Shown: positions 18,288-28,363, counted from the stretch's first letter. The stretch is DNA of 64,000 nt from Psychromonas sp. L1A2 (GCF_009828855.1 NZ_WUAG01000002.1:1116001-1180000); one strand, 5' to 3'. Notes: generated by a model from the letters alone, not told the origin. Numbers and translations: made by a program.

Positions 18288-18310
18288 AACTCCTATTAAT
18301 TGGATTCATT

Positions 18311-19213
18311 ATGCTGTTAAGTCTTGTTCTATTAGCAGTTGTTGCTTTAGGTTACCTTTCCCAAGCGACTGGTTTGTGTATGTTTAAAGGTGTTAACGAA
18401 TGGAAACAAGGCAATAAAGAACACTTAATGGCCATTCTGTTTAGTGGCGTATTAGTTTGGGTGTCTACCTTATTTGCATACTTAGCTGATATCCCCTTTC
18501 ATTTCAGAATTTATGAAATCAATACGTGGTTTCTCTGTGGTGGTTTTTTCTTTGGGCTAGGTGCTGCTTTTAATAAAGGCTGTGGTATATCAACCTTAAG
18601 CAAACTCGCAAAAGGCGATATTAAAATGCTAGCAACCATTTCGGGTTGGTTAGTTGGTTGGACGTTATTTGCTTTTTGGTCGCCGGAAAGAAATTTAACA
18701 CAACTTCCCATCCACAACTTCTCCCATTATTTATTCTTTAGTTCTATTTCCATTGGTCTTATTATTTGGGTTAGTCTTGGTAATAAAAAAAGAAAAAAGT
18801 TTTGGTTCAGTATGCTCAGTATCGGCCTTCTATCTGGTTTTATTTACCTTTATCAACCTAAATGGTCACCTAATGCTTTATTAAGTAACTTGAGTAAGGC
18901 TTTCCTTGATAGCCAAACACACAGTTGGCCTTCACTAGAACAATATCTATTTTTTATTGCAATACTTATAGGTATGTTTTTAGGTGCATGGAATCGAAAT
19001 AAATTTTCATTTTTATCTTCAAGTTTCAAATACTGGGTCATACATCTACTGGCAGGGACATTAATGGGCGTAGGTGCTTCATTAGCACTAGGTGGTAATA
19101 GTGTTCAATTACTATTAGCAATACCTACACTTTCCCCAGCCGGCTTTGTTTCTGTTGCAGGCATATTAATGGGAATTTGGAGTGGAATACATATTCAAAA
19201 GTATATTAAATAA
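18311..19213 (+). CDS. YeeE/YedE family transporter
   Basis: A 300-residue integral membrane protein with about nine hydrophobic helices. It carries the two conserved cysteine-centred motifs of the YeeE/YedE (DUF395) family: ATGLCMFKGV near residue 20 and GGFFFGLGAAFNKGCGISTLSKLAKGD near residues 77-103, plus a related GVGASLALGGNS motif in the second half. Members move small sulphur compounds such as thiosulphate through a cysteine relay (characterised in TsuA). Here no tusA-like partner or sulphur gene is adjacent, so the substrate is inferred only from the family. Confidence 0.85.
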   Translation: MLLSLVLLAVVALGYLSQATGLCMFKGVNEWKQGNKEHLMAILFSGVLVWVSTLFAYLADIPFHFRIYEINTWFLCGGFFFGLGAAFNKGCGISTLSKLAKGDIKMLATISGWLVGWTLFAFWSPERNLTQLPIHNFSHYLFFSSISIGLIIWVSLGNKKRKKFWFSMLSIGLLSGFIYLYQPKWSPNALLSNLSKAFLDSQTHSWPSLEQYLFFIAILIGMFLGAWNRNKFSFLSSSFKYWVIHLLAGTLMGVGASLALGGNSVQLLLAIPTLSPAGFVSVAGILMGIWSGIHIQKYIK

Positions 19214-19340
19214 TGCATTAATTAATTTTTGAAATTATTTGTAGGAGTTATTTGTAGGAATTATTATGAGAGTTAATTTTCGAAATGACTTTTTAAAATA
19301 AACACTAAAAAATACAAAAATACAAAAATACAAAGTAATA

Positions 19341-19363
19341 AAAAAGCACCCGTAGGTGCTTTT
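19341..19363. terminator. bidirectional terminator between YeeE gene and purD
   Basis: AAAAAGCACC, loop cgta, GGTGCTTTT. The stem is flanked by A and T runs and serves the two converging genes. Just upstream is a small AAAATACA repeat (19308-19333). Confidence 0.9.
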
Positions 19364-19425
19364 CTATTATTCACAACGACTATTTGCAAAGCTCATTTAT
19401 AAACAAAGACTTAACAGAAAACAAC

Positions 19426-20712
19426 TTACTTGTTATTTTCACGTGCAATCGCACGATAAGCGATATCATTACGATGGAACATACCGTCCCAACTAATCTC
19501 TTTAACTAGCTCATAGGCCTTCTGTTGCGCTTCTGTCACGGTATTACCTAATGCAGTAGCACAAAGTACACGACCGCCGCTTGTCACGACTTGACCGTCT
19601 TTCTCAGCAGTACCAGCATGAAACACTTTAAGTCCTTCAGTTGCTTCAGGAATACCTGAAATAACATGGCCTTTAGTGTAATCAGCAGGGTAACCGCCAG
19701 CCGCTAATACAACACCAATCGCAGCACGCGGATCAAACTCAGCAACCATATCTTCAAGTTCGCCATTAACACCGGCTAAACATAAAGTAACGATGTCAGA
19801 CTTCATACGTAACATAATTGGTTGTGTTTCAGGGTCACCAAAACGACAGTTGTATTCAATGACTTTAGGTGTTCCGTCAGCCATGATCATAAGACCAGCG
19901 TATAAGAAACCTGTGTACGTATTGCCTTCAGCAGCCATACCTTCAACCGTAGGGCGAATAACTAAGTCCATAATACGATCATGCATTTCAGGTGTTACGA
20001 CTGGTGCCGGAGAATAAGCGCCCATACCACCAGTATTTGGACCTGTATCACCATCACCAACACGTTTGTGATCTTGGCTTGTTGCCATTGGTACAATATT
20101 CTTGCCATCAACCATGACGATGAATGATGCTTCTTCGCCATCTAAGAACTCTTCAACGACCACGCGATGCCCAGCTTCACCAAAAGCATTACCCGCTAGC
20201 ATATCTTGAATCGCGTCTTCAGCTTCTTGTAAGGTCATCGCAACGATCACGCCTTTACCAGCGGCAAGACCATCTGCTTTGATGACAATTGGTGCACCTT
20301 TTTCGCGTACATAAGCCAACGCAGGCTCAATTTCAGTGAAGTTTTGGTACCAAGCCGTTGGAATGTCATGACGCGCTAAAAAGTCTTTAGTGAAAGCTTT
20401 AGAGCCTTCTAACTGTGCTGCGCCTTTGGTTGGACCGAAACAAGCTAACTTAGCTTCACGGAACGCATCAACCACACCAATAACTAAGGGTGCTTCTGGC
20501 CCTACAATCGTTAATTCAACATTGTTTTCTTTTGCGAAAGCCACCAAAGCATCGATATCTTCAACACCGATATTAACGTTTTTAACTTTATTTTCTAACG
20601 CGCTACCCGCATTACCAGGTGCAACAAAGATATTTTTAACTTGTTCATTTTGTGCCACTTTCCATGCCAAAGCATGTTCACGACCACCATTACCAATAAT
20701 CAGTACATTCAT
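19426..20712 (-). CDS. purD: phosphoribosylamine-glycine ligase
   Basis: A 428-residue GAR synthetase (E. coli 429), the second step of purine synthesis, joining glycine to phosphoribosylamine with ATP. ATP-grasp hallmarks are visible: MNVLIIGNGGREHALAWKV at the start, KADGLAAGKGVIVA, EEFLDGEEASFIVMVDG, DGDTGPNTGGMGAYSPAP and EYNCRFGDPETQ. It lies downstream of purH on the same strand, the standard purHD order, but with a 312-base repeat-bearing spacer in place of the tight spacing of enterobacteria. Confidence 0.98.
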   Translation of the reverse strand: MNVLIIGNGGREHALAWKVAQNEQVKNIFVAPGNAGSALENKVKNVNIGVEDIDALVAFAKENNVELTIVGPEAPLVIGVVDAFREAKLACFGPTKGAAQLEGSKAFTKDFLARHDIPTAWYQNFTEIEPALAYVREKGAPIVIKADGLAAGKGVIVAMTLQEAEDAIQDMLAGNAFGEAGHRVVVEEFLDGEEASFIVMVDGKNIVPMATSQDHKRVGDGDTGPNTGGMGAYSPAPVVTPEMHDRIMDLVIRPTVEGMAAEGNTYTGFLYAGLMIMADGTPKVIEYNCRFGDPETQPIMLRMKSDIVTLCLAGVNGELEDMVAEFDPRAAIGVVLAAGGYPADYTKGHVISGIPEATEGLKVFHAGTAEKDGQVVTSGGRVLCATALGNTVTEAQQKAYELVKEISWDGMFHRNDIAYRAIARENNK

Positions 20713-20751
20713 TCGTTTTCCTCACGTAAGACAGTCCGTCACTATTTAATG

Positions 20752-20810
20752 CTATTTCAGCGTCAAAAGTACTCATTTAGCGCGCTAAACTCCGTGCTTT
20801 TTCCTTAAAC
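20752..20810 (-). repeat. inverted repeat copy 1 in the purH-purD spacer
   Basis: Read on the minus strand it has AAGGAAAAAGCACGGAGTTT and ACTTTTGACGCTGAAATAG. The same blocks, slightly changed, occur in the opposite orientation at 20941-21000. Each copy is itself a small imperfect palindrome (TTTAGCGCGCTAAA in the centre here). Confidence 0.6.
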
Positions 20811-20940
20811 TAACACTAAATAGCTTAGTTCTGACTCACTGCAATTATTCAAAAGACTAAAAGTTAATTATGTTTTAAAGGACTTTAAAACATAAGAACA
20901 GTTAACTCATTAATTTGTTATATCAACGTCTGTTGGTTCG

Positions 20941-21000
20941 AGGTCAAGGAAAAGGCACGGAGCTTGCAACTGCAAGTGAGCACCTTTGACGCAGAGATCG
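20941..21000 (+). repeat. inverted repeat copy 2 in the purH-purD spacer
   Basis: AAGGAAAAGGCACGGAGCTT, centre TGCAACTGCA, then CACCTTTGACGCAGAGATCG. It faces copy 1, with an AT-rich hairpin (TTATGTTTTAAA and its complement, 20867-20894) between them. The pair can fold as a large structure in the purHD transcript. Confidence 0.6.
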
Positions 21001-21024
21001 AATCTACAGACTAAGATATAAAGA

Positions 21025-22617
21025 TTAATGGCGGAAGTGGCGCATCCCTGTAAATACCATTGCCATGTTGTGCTCATCTGCTGCTGCGATAACTTCATCA
21101 TCGCGCATTGAACCACCTGGTTGGATAACACAACTAATGCCAGCTTCTGCTGCTGCATCGATACCATCACGGAATGGGAAGAACGCATCAGATGCCATAA
21201 CAGAACCTTCAACGACTAGATTTTCATCTGCAGCTTTAATACCTGCAATTTTAGCACTGTAAACACGGCTCATTTGACCTGCGCCAACACCAACTGTTGC
21301 ACTGTTTTTAACGTAAACAATCGCATTTGATTTAACAAATTTAGCCACTTTCCAGCTAAATAATAAATCCGTCATTTCTGACTCTGTTGGTTGACGTTTA
21401 GAAACAACTTTAAGGTCTGCTATATCAACCATACCTTGGTCACGATCTTGTACTAATAAACCACCGTTAACACGTTTGATATCAAACTCAGTTGTTTGGT
21501 CAGCCCATTCGCCACACACTAATAAGCGTAGGTTCTTTTTAGCAGCAATAATAGCAACGGCTTCATCACTTACTGATGGTGCGATAATCACTTCAACAAA
21601 TTGACGTGATGTAATTGCTTCAGCTGTTGCAGCGTCTAATTCACGGTTGAATGCGATAATACCGCCAAATGCAGACGTTGGGTCTGTTTTGTAAGCACCT
21701 TCGTATGCATCAAGAATGTTTCCAGCAACGGCAACACCACATGGGTTTGCATGTTTAACAATCACACAAGCTGGCTCTGAAAATTCTTTAACACATTCTA
21801 ATGCAGAATCAGTATCAGCAATGTTGTTGTAAGATAATGCTTTACCTTGTAACTGCGTTGCTGTTGATACAGAGGCTTCTTGAACGTTGTTTTCAACATA
21901 AAAAGCAGCTGCTTGATGAGAGTTTTCACCGTAACGCATGTCTTGTTTCTTTTGGAATTGCGCATTGAAAGTACGTGGGAATTTTGATTCTTCGTCACCT
22001 TCTTTGTTTTCACCGTAACTTGGTACCATCGTACCGAAGTAGTTAGCAATCATGCCATCATATTGAGCTGTATGCTCATAAGCAGCAATCGCTAAATCAA
22101 AACGCGTTTTATAAACTAAGCTACCGTCGTTTTCTGTCATTTCAGACAAAATACGTGAATAGTCAGATGCATTTACAACAATGGCTACGTCTTTATGGTT
22201 TTTTGCCGCAGCACGAACCATTGTAGGACCGCCGATATCGATATTTTCAATCGCATCTTCTAATGTACAATCTGGGTTAGCTACTGTTGCAGCAAATGGA
22301 TATAAGTTAACAACAACCATATCAATCGCTTGGATATCGTTTGCAGACATAATTGCTTCATCGATACCACGACGTGCAAGAATACCGCCATGAATTTTAG
22401 GATGTAATGTTTTTACACGTCCATCCATCATTTCAGGGAATCCAGTGTAATCAGATACTTCTGTTACTTTGATATTATTTTCAGCTAATAATTTACAAGT
22501 ACCGCCTGTTGATAAAAGCTCAACGCCTTTATCCGCTAATTCACGTGCAAATTCTACAATACCAGTTTTATCAGAAACACTGATCAGTGCGCGTTTAATT
22601 GTTCGGTTATTTTCCAT
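21025..22617 (-). CDS. purH: bifunctional AICAR transformylase / IMP cyclohydrolase
   Basis: A 530-residue enzyme (E. coli 529) that performs the last two steps to IMP. The N-terminal cyclohydrolase domain shows [40 protein letters not shown] and VVVNLYPF. The C-terminal transformylase has [33 protein letters not shown] and the ending [19 protein letters not shown] with [12 protein letters not shown]. The start at 22617 is preferred over 22752 because GGAAG lies just upstream and the protein begins like other PurH sequences ([16 protein letters not shown]). It is the first gene of purHD. Confidence 0.98.
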   Translation of the reverse strand: MENNRTIKRALISVSDKTGIVEFARELADKGVELLSTGGTCKLLAENNIKVTEVSDYTGFPEMMDGRVKTLHPKIHGGILARRGIDEAIMSANDIQAIDMVVVNLYPFAATVANPDCTLEDAIENIDIGGPTMVRAAAKNHKDVAIVVNASDYSRILSEMTENDGSLVYKTRFDLAIAAYEHTAQYDGMIANYFGTMVPSYGENKEGDEESKFPRTFNAQFQKKQDMRYGENSHQAAAFYVENNVQEASVSTATQLQGKALSYNNIADTDSALECVKEFSEPACVIVKHANPCGVAVAGNILDAYEGAYKTDPTSAFGGIIAFNRELDAATAEAITSRQFVEVIIAPSVSDEAVAIIAAKKNLRLLVCGEWADQTTEFDIKRVNGGLLVQDRDQGMVDIADLKVVSKRQPTESEMTDLLFSWKVAKFVKSNAIVYVKNSATVGVGAGQMSRVYSAKIAGIKAADENLVVEGSVMASDAFFPFRDGIDAAAEAGISCVIQPGGSMRDDEVIAAADEHNMAMVFTGMRHFRH

Positions 22618-22795
22618 TATCTTCCACATTCCTCGGTTAATGTTTTCATGGGTGAAAAACTCAAATGACTGGAGTTTTTTTATAAAGTTAAACTTGGGCG
22701 GCATTCTACCCGAATTGAAATGACTTTTATTCGTTTTGTTGAATAAAAACACAAAAAATTGAACTATTTATGCAAAATAATCGATAACTACGTGT

Positions 22796-23290
22796 TTAAT
22801 GAGTTTTATGTAAATAACTGTCAATGCCTCGACAAGTAATTGCTTTAATTTTTTCAAAGTTCAAATCAGCCATTAATTGAGTGCTAAATTGATTGTTTTT
22901 CGCCACGACAGCTTGTAGATAAGGCAATTGGTATAAAACAATTAATTGTTTTATAAACGGTTGTAATACAGGGAGTAGATCTTGATGGTAATGGAAATCA
23001 GGTAAAAGACGAAGAATAAATGAAGGCTCTACTGTTTCATCAATAAAACAATCCTGTAAGCCAGTACAACCAATGACTGTTCCATTGTTTAGATCTTCAA
23101 TGGCATACATTTTATGTTTTTTATTACTCATGAACATATTGAAGCAGTCATCGGCCTGTTGTTTTGATAACACACCAGTAATGCTATATTTCATACAAGC
23201 TCGGTGTTGTAAAATATCGATAAAGTCACTTTTATCTGATTCAACAAAAGGTCGAATACTAAGTTGATGATGCTTTACAAAAATCGTCAT
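22796..23290 (-). CDS. GNAT-family acetyltransferase (divergent)
   Basis: A 164-residue protein with the layout of a RimJ/RimL-type GNAT: LSIRPFVESDKSDFIDIL at the start, YAIEDLNNGTVIGCTGLQDC as the core strands, and NNQFSTQLMADLNFEK, the usual 'N.AS..l...lGF.' motif in altered form. The canonical acetyl-CoA loop (Q/R-x-x-G-x-G/A) is not clear, so binding may be altered. Substrate is unknown. It stands alone upstream of purH. Confidence 0.7.
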   Translation of the reverse strand: MTIFVKHHQLSIRPFVESDKSDFIDILQHRACMKYSITGVLSKQQADDCFNMFMSNKKHKMYAIEDLNNGTVIGCTGLQDCFIDETVEPSFILRLLPDFHYHQDLLPVLQPFIKQLIVLYQLPYLQAVVAKNNQFSTQLMADLNFEKIKAITCRGIDSYLHKTH

Positions 23291-23464
23291 CTTACCTCCA
23301 TTTATAGTGCTGACATTGTCACTTACAAGTGGTGAATAGGCATCAGTATATCGTTCATTTTATGTACAAATCCATTAAATATTTAAAACAGTGAAGTAAC
23401 AACAAGATACAAAAAAGTAACGTTAGCGTCAGAAACAAAAAAACATGCCGAAGCATAATGCCGT

Positions 23465-23958
23465 TCACTTAAGATGAACGGCATATTTGCTTTTAGCAAC
23501 TGGATATCGATTCTTAGAGGCTTTTAAACACCTAGGATAACTTCGTTCTCGCTTTCCCTCCTGCTTAAACTAGGCGGCATTTCTTTCTATATCAATCACT
23601 ATCTTTGGGACATTTCTTGGTGTATATATCGGCATCATGGTCAGAGTATGAATAATACGGGAAGACGCATCTCTGAAGCTCAATTGATTAGCAAAAACAC
23701 CTTTAAATAATTTCGCCATCAGTATCATTTTGTAACGAATTAAATGATAAGCAAGTAAAACACCCCATCACTCTTGAGCAATTAATTCAGGTAGATTGGT
23801 ACGTAATGTAAAACGGCTTTCAAGCATATGCGCTTTCACTTCGCGATAACCTGATTCAATTCCCTAACGATAAGTATATCGATCATAAGCTTATACGCTT
23901 AGGCAAGATTCAATAATGTATGGCTCTAAGATGTCTGACAAAGAAGAAAATTCGGTAA
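23465..23958 (-). pseudogene. decayed, internally deleted IS4-family transposase
   Basis: Minus-strand translation shows two IS4-type transposase pieces in broken frames. A short N-terminal piece (TEFSSLSDILEPYIIESC, about 23958-23888) is joined almost directly to the C-terminal part GIESGYREVKAHMLESRFTL, then RTNLPELIAQE, a stop, WGVLLAYHLIRYKM, FRDASSRII and RERSYPRC before the natural end at 23465. IS4 transposases have ELGYREMK, TLRSK.PE and QEVWGVLLAYNLVRYQM at these places. The catalytic middle is missing and there are at least two in-frame stops and a frameshift. It is an old insertion whose ends I could not fix. Confidence 0.8.
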
Positions 23959-24001
23959 AACAATTAATCTAAGTGCGAGCGAGTGCTTCTGAAAACCCCA
24001 T

Positions 24002-24038
24002 AAAAAATCCCATGACCTTTTGAGTCATAGGATTTTTA
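24002..24038 (-). terminator. intrinsic terminator downstream of norZ
   Basis: On the minus strand AAAATCCTATGAC, a 7-base loop, GTCATGGGATTTT then more T. There is one mismatch in a 13-bp stem. It lies 144 bases after the nitric oxide reductase stop codon, between it and the transposase remnant. Confidence 0.85.
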
Positions 24039-24181
24039 TCTTATTCAGCTAACAATAAACTAACTTTCATGAACTGATCGGCATTACGCTAACAAGCGTC
24101 ATTTTTATTCATTATAACGTTAATTGGTATCATGACTTTTAAGCAATACAAACGTCGCAACACCAATCAAAGAGGCTTAAG

Positions 24182-26443
24182 TTAACATTTCGATTTCACT
24201 ATTTTTTCTGGCGAAAAAAAGACACCTTTAGTCACTTGCCAAGTGACCGCTAATGCACCAATCATAAACACGATGTCACCGATGGTACGTGCCCAACGCA
24301 ATGTAACTAATGTATCACTTTGCATAACGGCTTCACTACGCGCATACCAAAGCCCCTCTGATGCACTCGCAATAAATTGAATAATGCCAATGGGTAGTAA
24401 ACTAGTAAATAACATCAATGCTAAGCCTATATTCATCCACCAAAAAGAAACCTTCATTAAACGCTCATTAAATTTCAAATGAGGGCGAATGTATCTTAAT
24501 ACCAATAAGGTAAAGCCGAGCGCTAAGAAACCGTACACACCAAATAATGCAGCATGTGCATGGGTTGCCGTCGTATTAAGACCTTGAATGTAATATAAAG
24601 AAATTGGCGGATTAATCATAAACCCTAATACGCCAGCACCTAACATATTCCAAAAAGCAACAGCAACAAAGTACATAATAGGCCATTTCACACTGTCCAT
24701 CCAAGGCGCACGATTTTGCAACTTATAGTGCTCCCAAGCTTCGTATCCAAGCACAATTAGTGGCACAACTTCGAGTGCACTAAAGGTTGCACCAACTGCC
24801 ATAACAGGTGTGGTTGTACCAGAAAAATACAAATGATGGAAAGTACCCGGAATCCCCCCTAACATAAATAATGAGGCAGATGCTAATGAAGCCACTGTCG
24901 CCATACGTTGAGAAACTAATCCCATATTAAAGAAAATAAATGCCAACGCAGTAGTAGCAAAAACTTCAAAGAAACCTTCAACCCATAGATGTACAATCCA
25001 CCAACGCCAATATTCCATCACAGAGAGATGTGTTCTTTCACCGTAGAAGAAACCTGCCCCATAAAATAAACCAATCGCGATACATGAGAACATAAATAAA
25101 ACTAATAAGTTTTTATCACCTTTCTGTTTCAACGTCGGCGTAATACAACGCATCATCAACGTTAACCACAATACCAGCCCAATAAATTTACCAATTTGCC
25201 ATAATCGTCCTAAATCAACATATTCATAACCTTGATGGCCTAACCAAAAATTTAAATGTGCTGGCATTATTTGCGCAATCGCTAAGTAATTGCCTATAAA
25301 TGAGCCAGCAACAACTAGAACCAGTGCCCAAAAAAGCACATCAACACCAAGTTTTTGGAATCTAGGATCTTTACCTCCATTGATGATTGGTGCTAAAAAT
25401 AATCCTGCCGCTAAAAAGCCACTAGCGATCCAAAATAAAGCAGATTGAATATGCCAAGTACGCACTAAACTATAAGGAAACCATTCTGAAGTTTGAATAC
25501 CGTAAAAGCCTTGACCTTCAACGGTATAATGCGCGGTGAGTGCCCCCATAAAAATTTGAAAAGTAAATAAAGCCACAACCAGAAATAAATATTTGCCTAA
25601 TGCTTTTTGCGAAGCTGTTAACGCGAAAGATAAGATAGGATCATTGAGTGGCGCAACAGGTTCACTTTCATCTTCTTTTCGTAAAAATGCCCAAGCCCAT
25701 ACTAAAGCACCAATACCGGCAACCAACAATACAATACTCACAACAGACCATAAAATATTTTCAGTAGTGGGTTTATTATCGATTAATGGTTCATGCGGCC
25801 AATTATTTGTATAAGTTGCATTACCGTCACTACGTTCAGTTGAGGCAGCCCAAGCGGTCCAAAAAAAGAATTCAGTTAAACGCTCCCTTCTCTCTGCACT
25901 TGGTAATGTCACCTCTTTCATGGCATAATTTTCACGCGTTTTTTGTAATTCAGGTGCACCGCCAAAGAGCGCATTATAATATTCACCCGTTTGCTCAATC
26001 GCTTGCAGACGCCTTACTGATAACGTGACTGTATTTTTATCATGATCATAGGTATTTGTTCTGTAATCATTTTTAAGTTTATATTGTAATGTGTTTTGCT
26101 GCTCTCCGGTTAATCGATCAAAAGGTTTAGCAAACTCATCCATTGCAGCTAAATCCAACCAATTAACAAGTTCTCGATGTAACCAATCCGCTGTCCAATC
26201 GGGCGCTTGATAAGCACCATGGCCCCATATTGATCCTAGCTGCATCCCACCGACTGATTGCCAAGCCGTTTGACCGTCTAATATTTTTTCTTCCGTTGTA
26301 AAAATATCACCACGTTCAGAAACAAATGATGCTGGTATCGGTGGTGCGGTACGATAAATTTCTGTTCCGTAGTAACCTAATAATGAAAAGGTAATGGCAA
26401 GCACCCCTAAGAGGGTCCACCACAATTTTTTATACTCTCCCAT
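24182..26443 (-). CDS. norZ: quinol-dependent nitric oxide reductase (qNOR)
   Basis: A 753-residue single-subunit nitric oxide reductase. An N-terminal membrane anchor and periplasmic extension with GGMQLGSIWGHGAYQAPDWT precede a 12-helix NorB core. Metal-binding residues are visible: HIQSALFWIA (haem histidine), RWWIVHLWVEGFFEVFATT (His and Glu of the haem b3/non-haem iron site), FHHLYFSG (two histidines) and TATHAHAALFGVYG. It reduces 2 NO to N2O with electrons from the quinone pool, usually for NO detoxification when, as here, no nir or nos genes are adjacent. Two NsrR-type operators lie upstream and nsrR is divergent. Also annotated norB in many genomes. Confidence 0.95.
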   Translation of the reverse strand: MGEYKKLWWTLLGVLAITFSLLGYYGTEIYRTAPPIPASFVSERGDIFTTEEKILDGQTAWQSVGGMQLGSIWGHGAYQAPDWTADWLHRELVNWLDLAAMDEFAKPFDRLTGEQQNTLQYKLKNDYRTNTYDHDKNTVTLSVRRLQAIEQTGEYYNALFGGAPELQKTRENYAMKEVTLPSAERRERLTEFFFWTAWAASTERSDGNATYTNNWPHEPLIDNKPTTENILWSVVSIVLLVAGIGALVWAWAFLRKEDESEPVAPLNDPILSFALTASQKALGKYLFLVVALFTFQIFMGALTAHYTVEGQGFYGIQTSEWFPYSLVRTWHIQSALFWIASGFLAAGLFLAPIINGGKDPRFQKLGVDVLFWALVLVVAGSFIGNYLAIAQIMPAHLNFWLGHQGYEYVDLGRLWQIGKFIGLVLWLTLMMRCITPTLKQKGDKNLLVLFMFSCIAIGLFYGAGFFYGERTHLSVMEYWRWWIVHLWVEGFFEVFATTALAFIFFNMGLVSQRMATVASLASASLFMLGGIPGTFHHLYFSGTTTPVMAVGATFSALEVVPLIVLGYEAWEHYKLQNRAPWMDSVKWPIMYFVAVAFWNMLGAGVLGFMINPPISLYYIQGLNTTATHAHAALFGVYGFLALGFTLLVLRYIRPHLKFNERLMKVSFWWMNIGLALMLFTSLLPIGIIQFIASASEGLWYARSEAVMQSDTLVTLRWARTIGDIVFMIGALAVTWQVTKGVFFSPEKIVKSKC

Positions 26444-26537
26444 AACATGCTCCTTTTGATGAGTATTTAGCCTTTAATTAACAACCTTAAACTCAAAAAC
26501 CTCTAAAATAAAAACCCTTTATTTAACTTACAAATTA

Positions 26538-26560
26538 AAGATGCATTTTAAATGAATCTT
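26538..26560. promoter_or_regulatory. NsrR-type operator 1
   Basis: AAGATGCATTTTAAATGAATCTT is an imperfect 23-bp palindrome with the 11-1-11 layout and AAGATG/CATCTT-like ends of the gammaproteobacterial NsrR box. It is 95 bases upstream of norZ and 145 bases upstream of nsrR. Confidence 0.8.
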
Positions 26561-26588
26561 ATTTGAGGCGATTTTACATACAAAATTA

Positions 26589-26611
26589 AAGATGTAAACT
26601 ATATGTATCTT
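26589..26611. promoter_or_regulatory. NsrR-type operator 2
   Basis: AAGATGTAAACTATATGTATCTT: the same palindrome type, also 23 bp, 51 bp from operator 1 centre to centre (nearly five helical turns), so both could be bound on one DNA face. It is nearer nsrR and probably gives autoregulation. Confidence 0.75.
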
Positions 26612-26704
26612 TTAAATCGATGTATTTAAAATAATTCTTTAAGATATTAAGGCGGTAAAGACAAAATAATGCCATTATTAAATATCATCACATAGGTGCT
26701 TTAT

Positions 26705-27154
26705 ATGAACATTTCTCGTTTTACCGATTACTCATTACGAGTATTAATTTACCTTGCGGCTGCAAAAGAAACTTCCCACATTATTACTATTAAAGAAGTC
26801 GCTGAGCGATATCAAATATCAAAAAATCATTTGATGAAAGTAGTGCAGGAACTTAGTGCCAACAATCATATCAATGCAACCCGGGGGAAAAATGGAGGAA
26901 TAAAGCTTAATACCGCGCCTGAAAATATAAATATAGGCCAGTTGGTACGCTCTATAGAACAAGGTTCAACATTGGTTGAATGCTTTGGAAAAGATAACCA
27001 ATGTGTGATCACGTCAAGTTGCCAGTTAAAAAGAATGTTTGCACAAGCAATGGAATCTTTCTTTGATTGTTTAGATCAATACACGTTAGCTGATTTAATC
27101 AAAGGAGAGAATAAAGCAGCACTCAGGCAGGTACTTATGATTCCAATAGAATAA
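26705..27154 (+). CDS. nsrR: nitric-oxide-sensing repressor NsrR
   Basis: A 149-residue Rrf2-family regulator. The winged helix N-terminus is MNISRFTDYSLRVLIYLAAA, with the recognition region SKNHLMKVVQEL and the wing ATRGKNGGI. Three cysteines in ECFGKDNQCVITSSC are the [Fe-S] ligands that NsrR uses to sense NO, with the family spacing. It represses NO-detoxification genes until its cluster reacts with NO. The ATG at 26705 is preferred over an in-frame GTG at 26696, because AGG lies 8 bases upstream and the family starts MNxxxFTDY. It is divergent from norZ with two matching operators between. Confidence 0.93.
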   Translation: MNISRFTDYSLRVLIYLAAAKETSHIITIKEVAERYQISKNHLMKVVQELSANNHINATRGKNGGIKLNTAPENINIGQLVRSIEQGSTLVECFGKDNQCVITSSCQLKRMFAQAMESFFDCLDQYTLADLIKGENKAALRQVLMIPIE

Positions 27155-27247
27155 ACGGCTATTTTCAAAAGAAAAGAATACCTTAACCGACAATCAATAT
27201 TAGGATGCCGTGCATAACCATATGATGAATAAGCAGTGATTAGAAAC

Positions 27248-27276
27248 AAAAAAACATACCGAAGTATGTTTTTTTA
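27248..27276. terminator. terminator between nsrR and hemE
   Basis: A run of A, then ACATAC, loop cgaa, GTATGT and a T run. It can serve both hemE (minus) and nsrR (plus). A half-decayed look-alike, AAAAAAACATGCCGAAGCAT, lies at 23439-23458. Confidence 0.85.
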
Positions 27277-27298
27277 GTGAATAAAATATTAACAGTTT

Positions 27299-28363
27299 TT
27301 ATTTGTGATAAGGCGCACTTAACTCATGCACTGCATCAACAAACACTTTCGCATTTTCAGGTGGCACATCTAAATGAATACCATGACCTAAATTAAACAC
27401 ATGGCCATTACCTGTTCCAAAACCTTCTAAGATAGTCGCCACTTCTTGGCGAATACGTTCAGGTGATGCATATAGCATTGATGGATCCATGTTACCTTGA
27501 AGTGCAACACGCGACCCAACACGTGCTTTCGCTTCTTTAATATCAATTGTCCAATCTAAGCCAATTGCATCACAACCAGTATCGGCGATCTGTTCGATCC
27601 ATTGGCCACCATTTTTTGTAAATAAAGTAACCGGAATTTTTTGACCATCATAGTTACGCGTTAAACCATCCACTATTTTATGCATATATTGCAATGAGAA
27701 GTCTTTATAATCGCGTGGCGATAAAATCCCACCCCAAGTATCAAATACCATTACAGACTGAGCACCTGCGGCAATTTGCGCATTCAAGTAATCAATCACA
27801 GAATCGGCTAATTTGTCTAATAAAAGATGCAATGTTTGTGGTTCTGCAAATGCCATTTTTTTAATTTTAGTGAAGAATTTTGAACCGCTTCCTTCAACCA
27901 TATAAGTCGCTAACGTCCACGGGCTACCAGAAAAACCAATTAATGGCACTTCGCCTTTTAAATCACGACGAATGGTACGAACCGCATTCATTACATACTG
28001 AAGTTCACCTTCAGGATCTGGCATGATTAGATTATCAACATCTTTCTTACAGCTAATAGGACGCTCAAATCGAGGGCCTTCACCTTCAGAGAAATATAAA
28101 CCTAAGCCCATTGCATCGGGGATTGTTAAAATATCAGAAAATAGAATCGCTGCATCTAAATCAAAACGACGTAAAGGTTGTAAAGTCACTTCACAAGCTA
28201 AATCAGCATTACGACATAAAGACATGAAATCACCTGCTTGAGCACGTGTTGCTTTATATTCTGGTAAATAACGACCTGCTTGACGCATCATCCACACGGG
28301 AGTTTTATCTACTTCTTTGTTTAGCAAAGCGCGAATATAACGATCATTTTTTAATTCTGTCAT
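27299..28363 (-). CDS. hemE: uroporphyrinogen decarboxylase
   Basis: A 354-residue cytoplasmic enzyme (E. coli 354) that decarboxylates uroporphyrinogen III to coproporphyrinogen III in haem synthesis. Motifs: [16 protein letters not shown] near the N-terminus with the catalytic arginines, [13 protein letters not shown] with the catalytic aspartate, [24 protein letters not shown], and [17 protein letters not shown]. Order rsd-nudC-hemE is conserved in gammaproteobacteria; nudC is 131 bases upstream on the same strand. Confidence 0.98.
   Translation of the reverse strand: MTELKNDRYIRALLNKEVDKTPVWMMRQAGRYLPEYKATRAQAGDFMSLCRNADLACEVTLQPLRRFDLDAAILFSDILTIPDAMGLGLYFSEGEGPRFERPISCKKDVDNLIMPDPEGELQYVMNAVRTIRRDLKGEVPLIGFSGSPWTLATYMVEGSGSKFFTKIKKMAFAEPQTLHLLLDKLADSVIDYLNAQIAAGAQSVMVFDTWGGILSPRDYKDFSLQYMHKIVDGLTRNYDGQKIPVTLFTKNGGQWIEQIADTGCDAIGLDWTIDIKEAKARVGSRVALQGNMDPSMLYASPERIRQEVATILEGFGTGNGHVFNLGHGIHLDVPPENAKVFVDAVHELSAPYHK

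Noticed and set aside
22618-22795. PurR operator upstream of purH
   Set aside because: No ACGCAAACG-type palindrome could be matched by eye.
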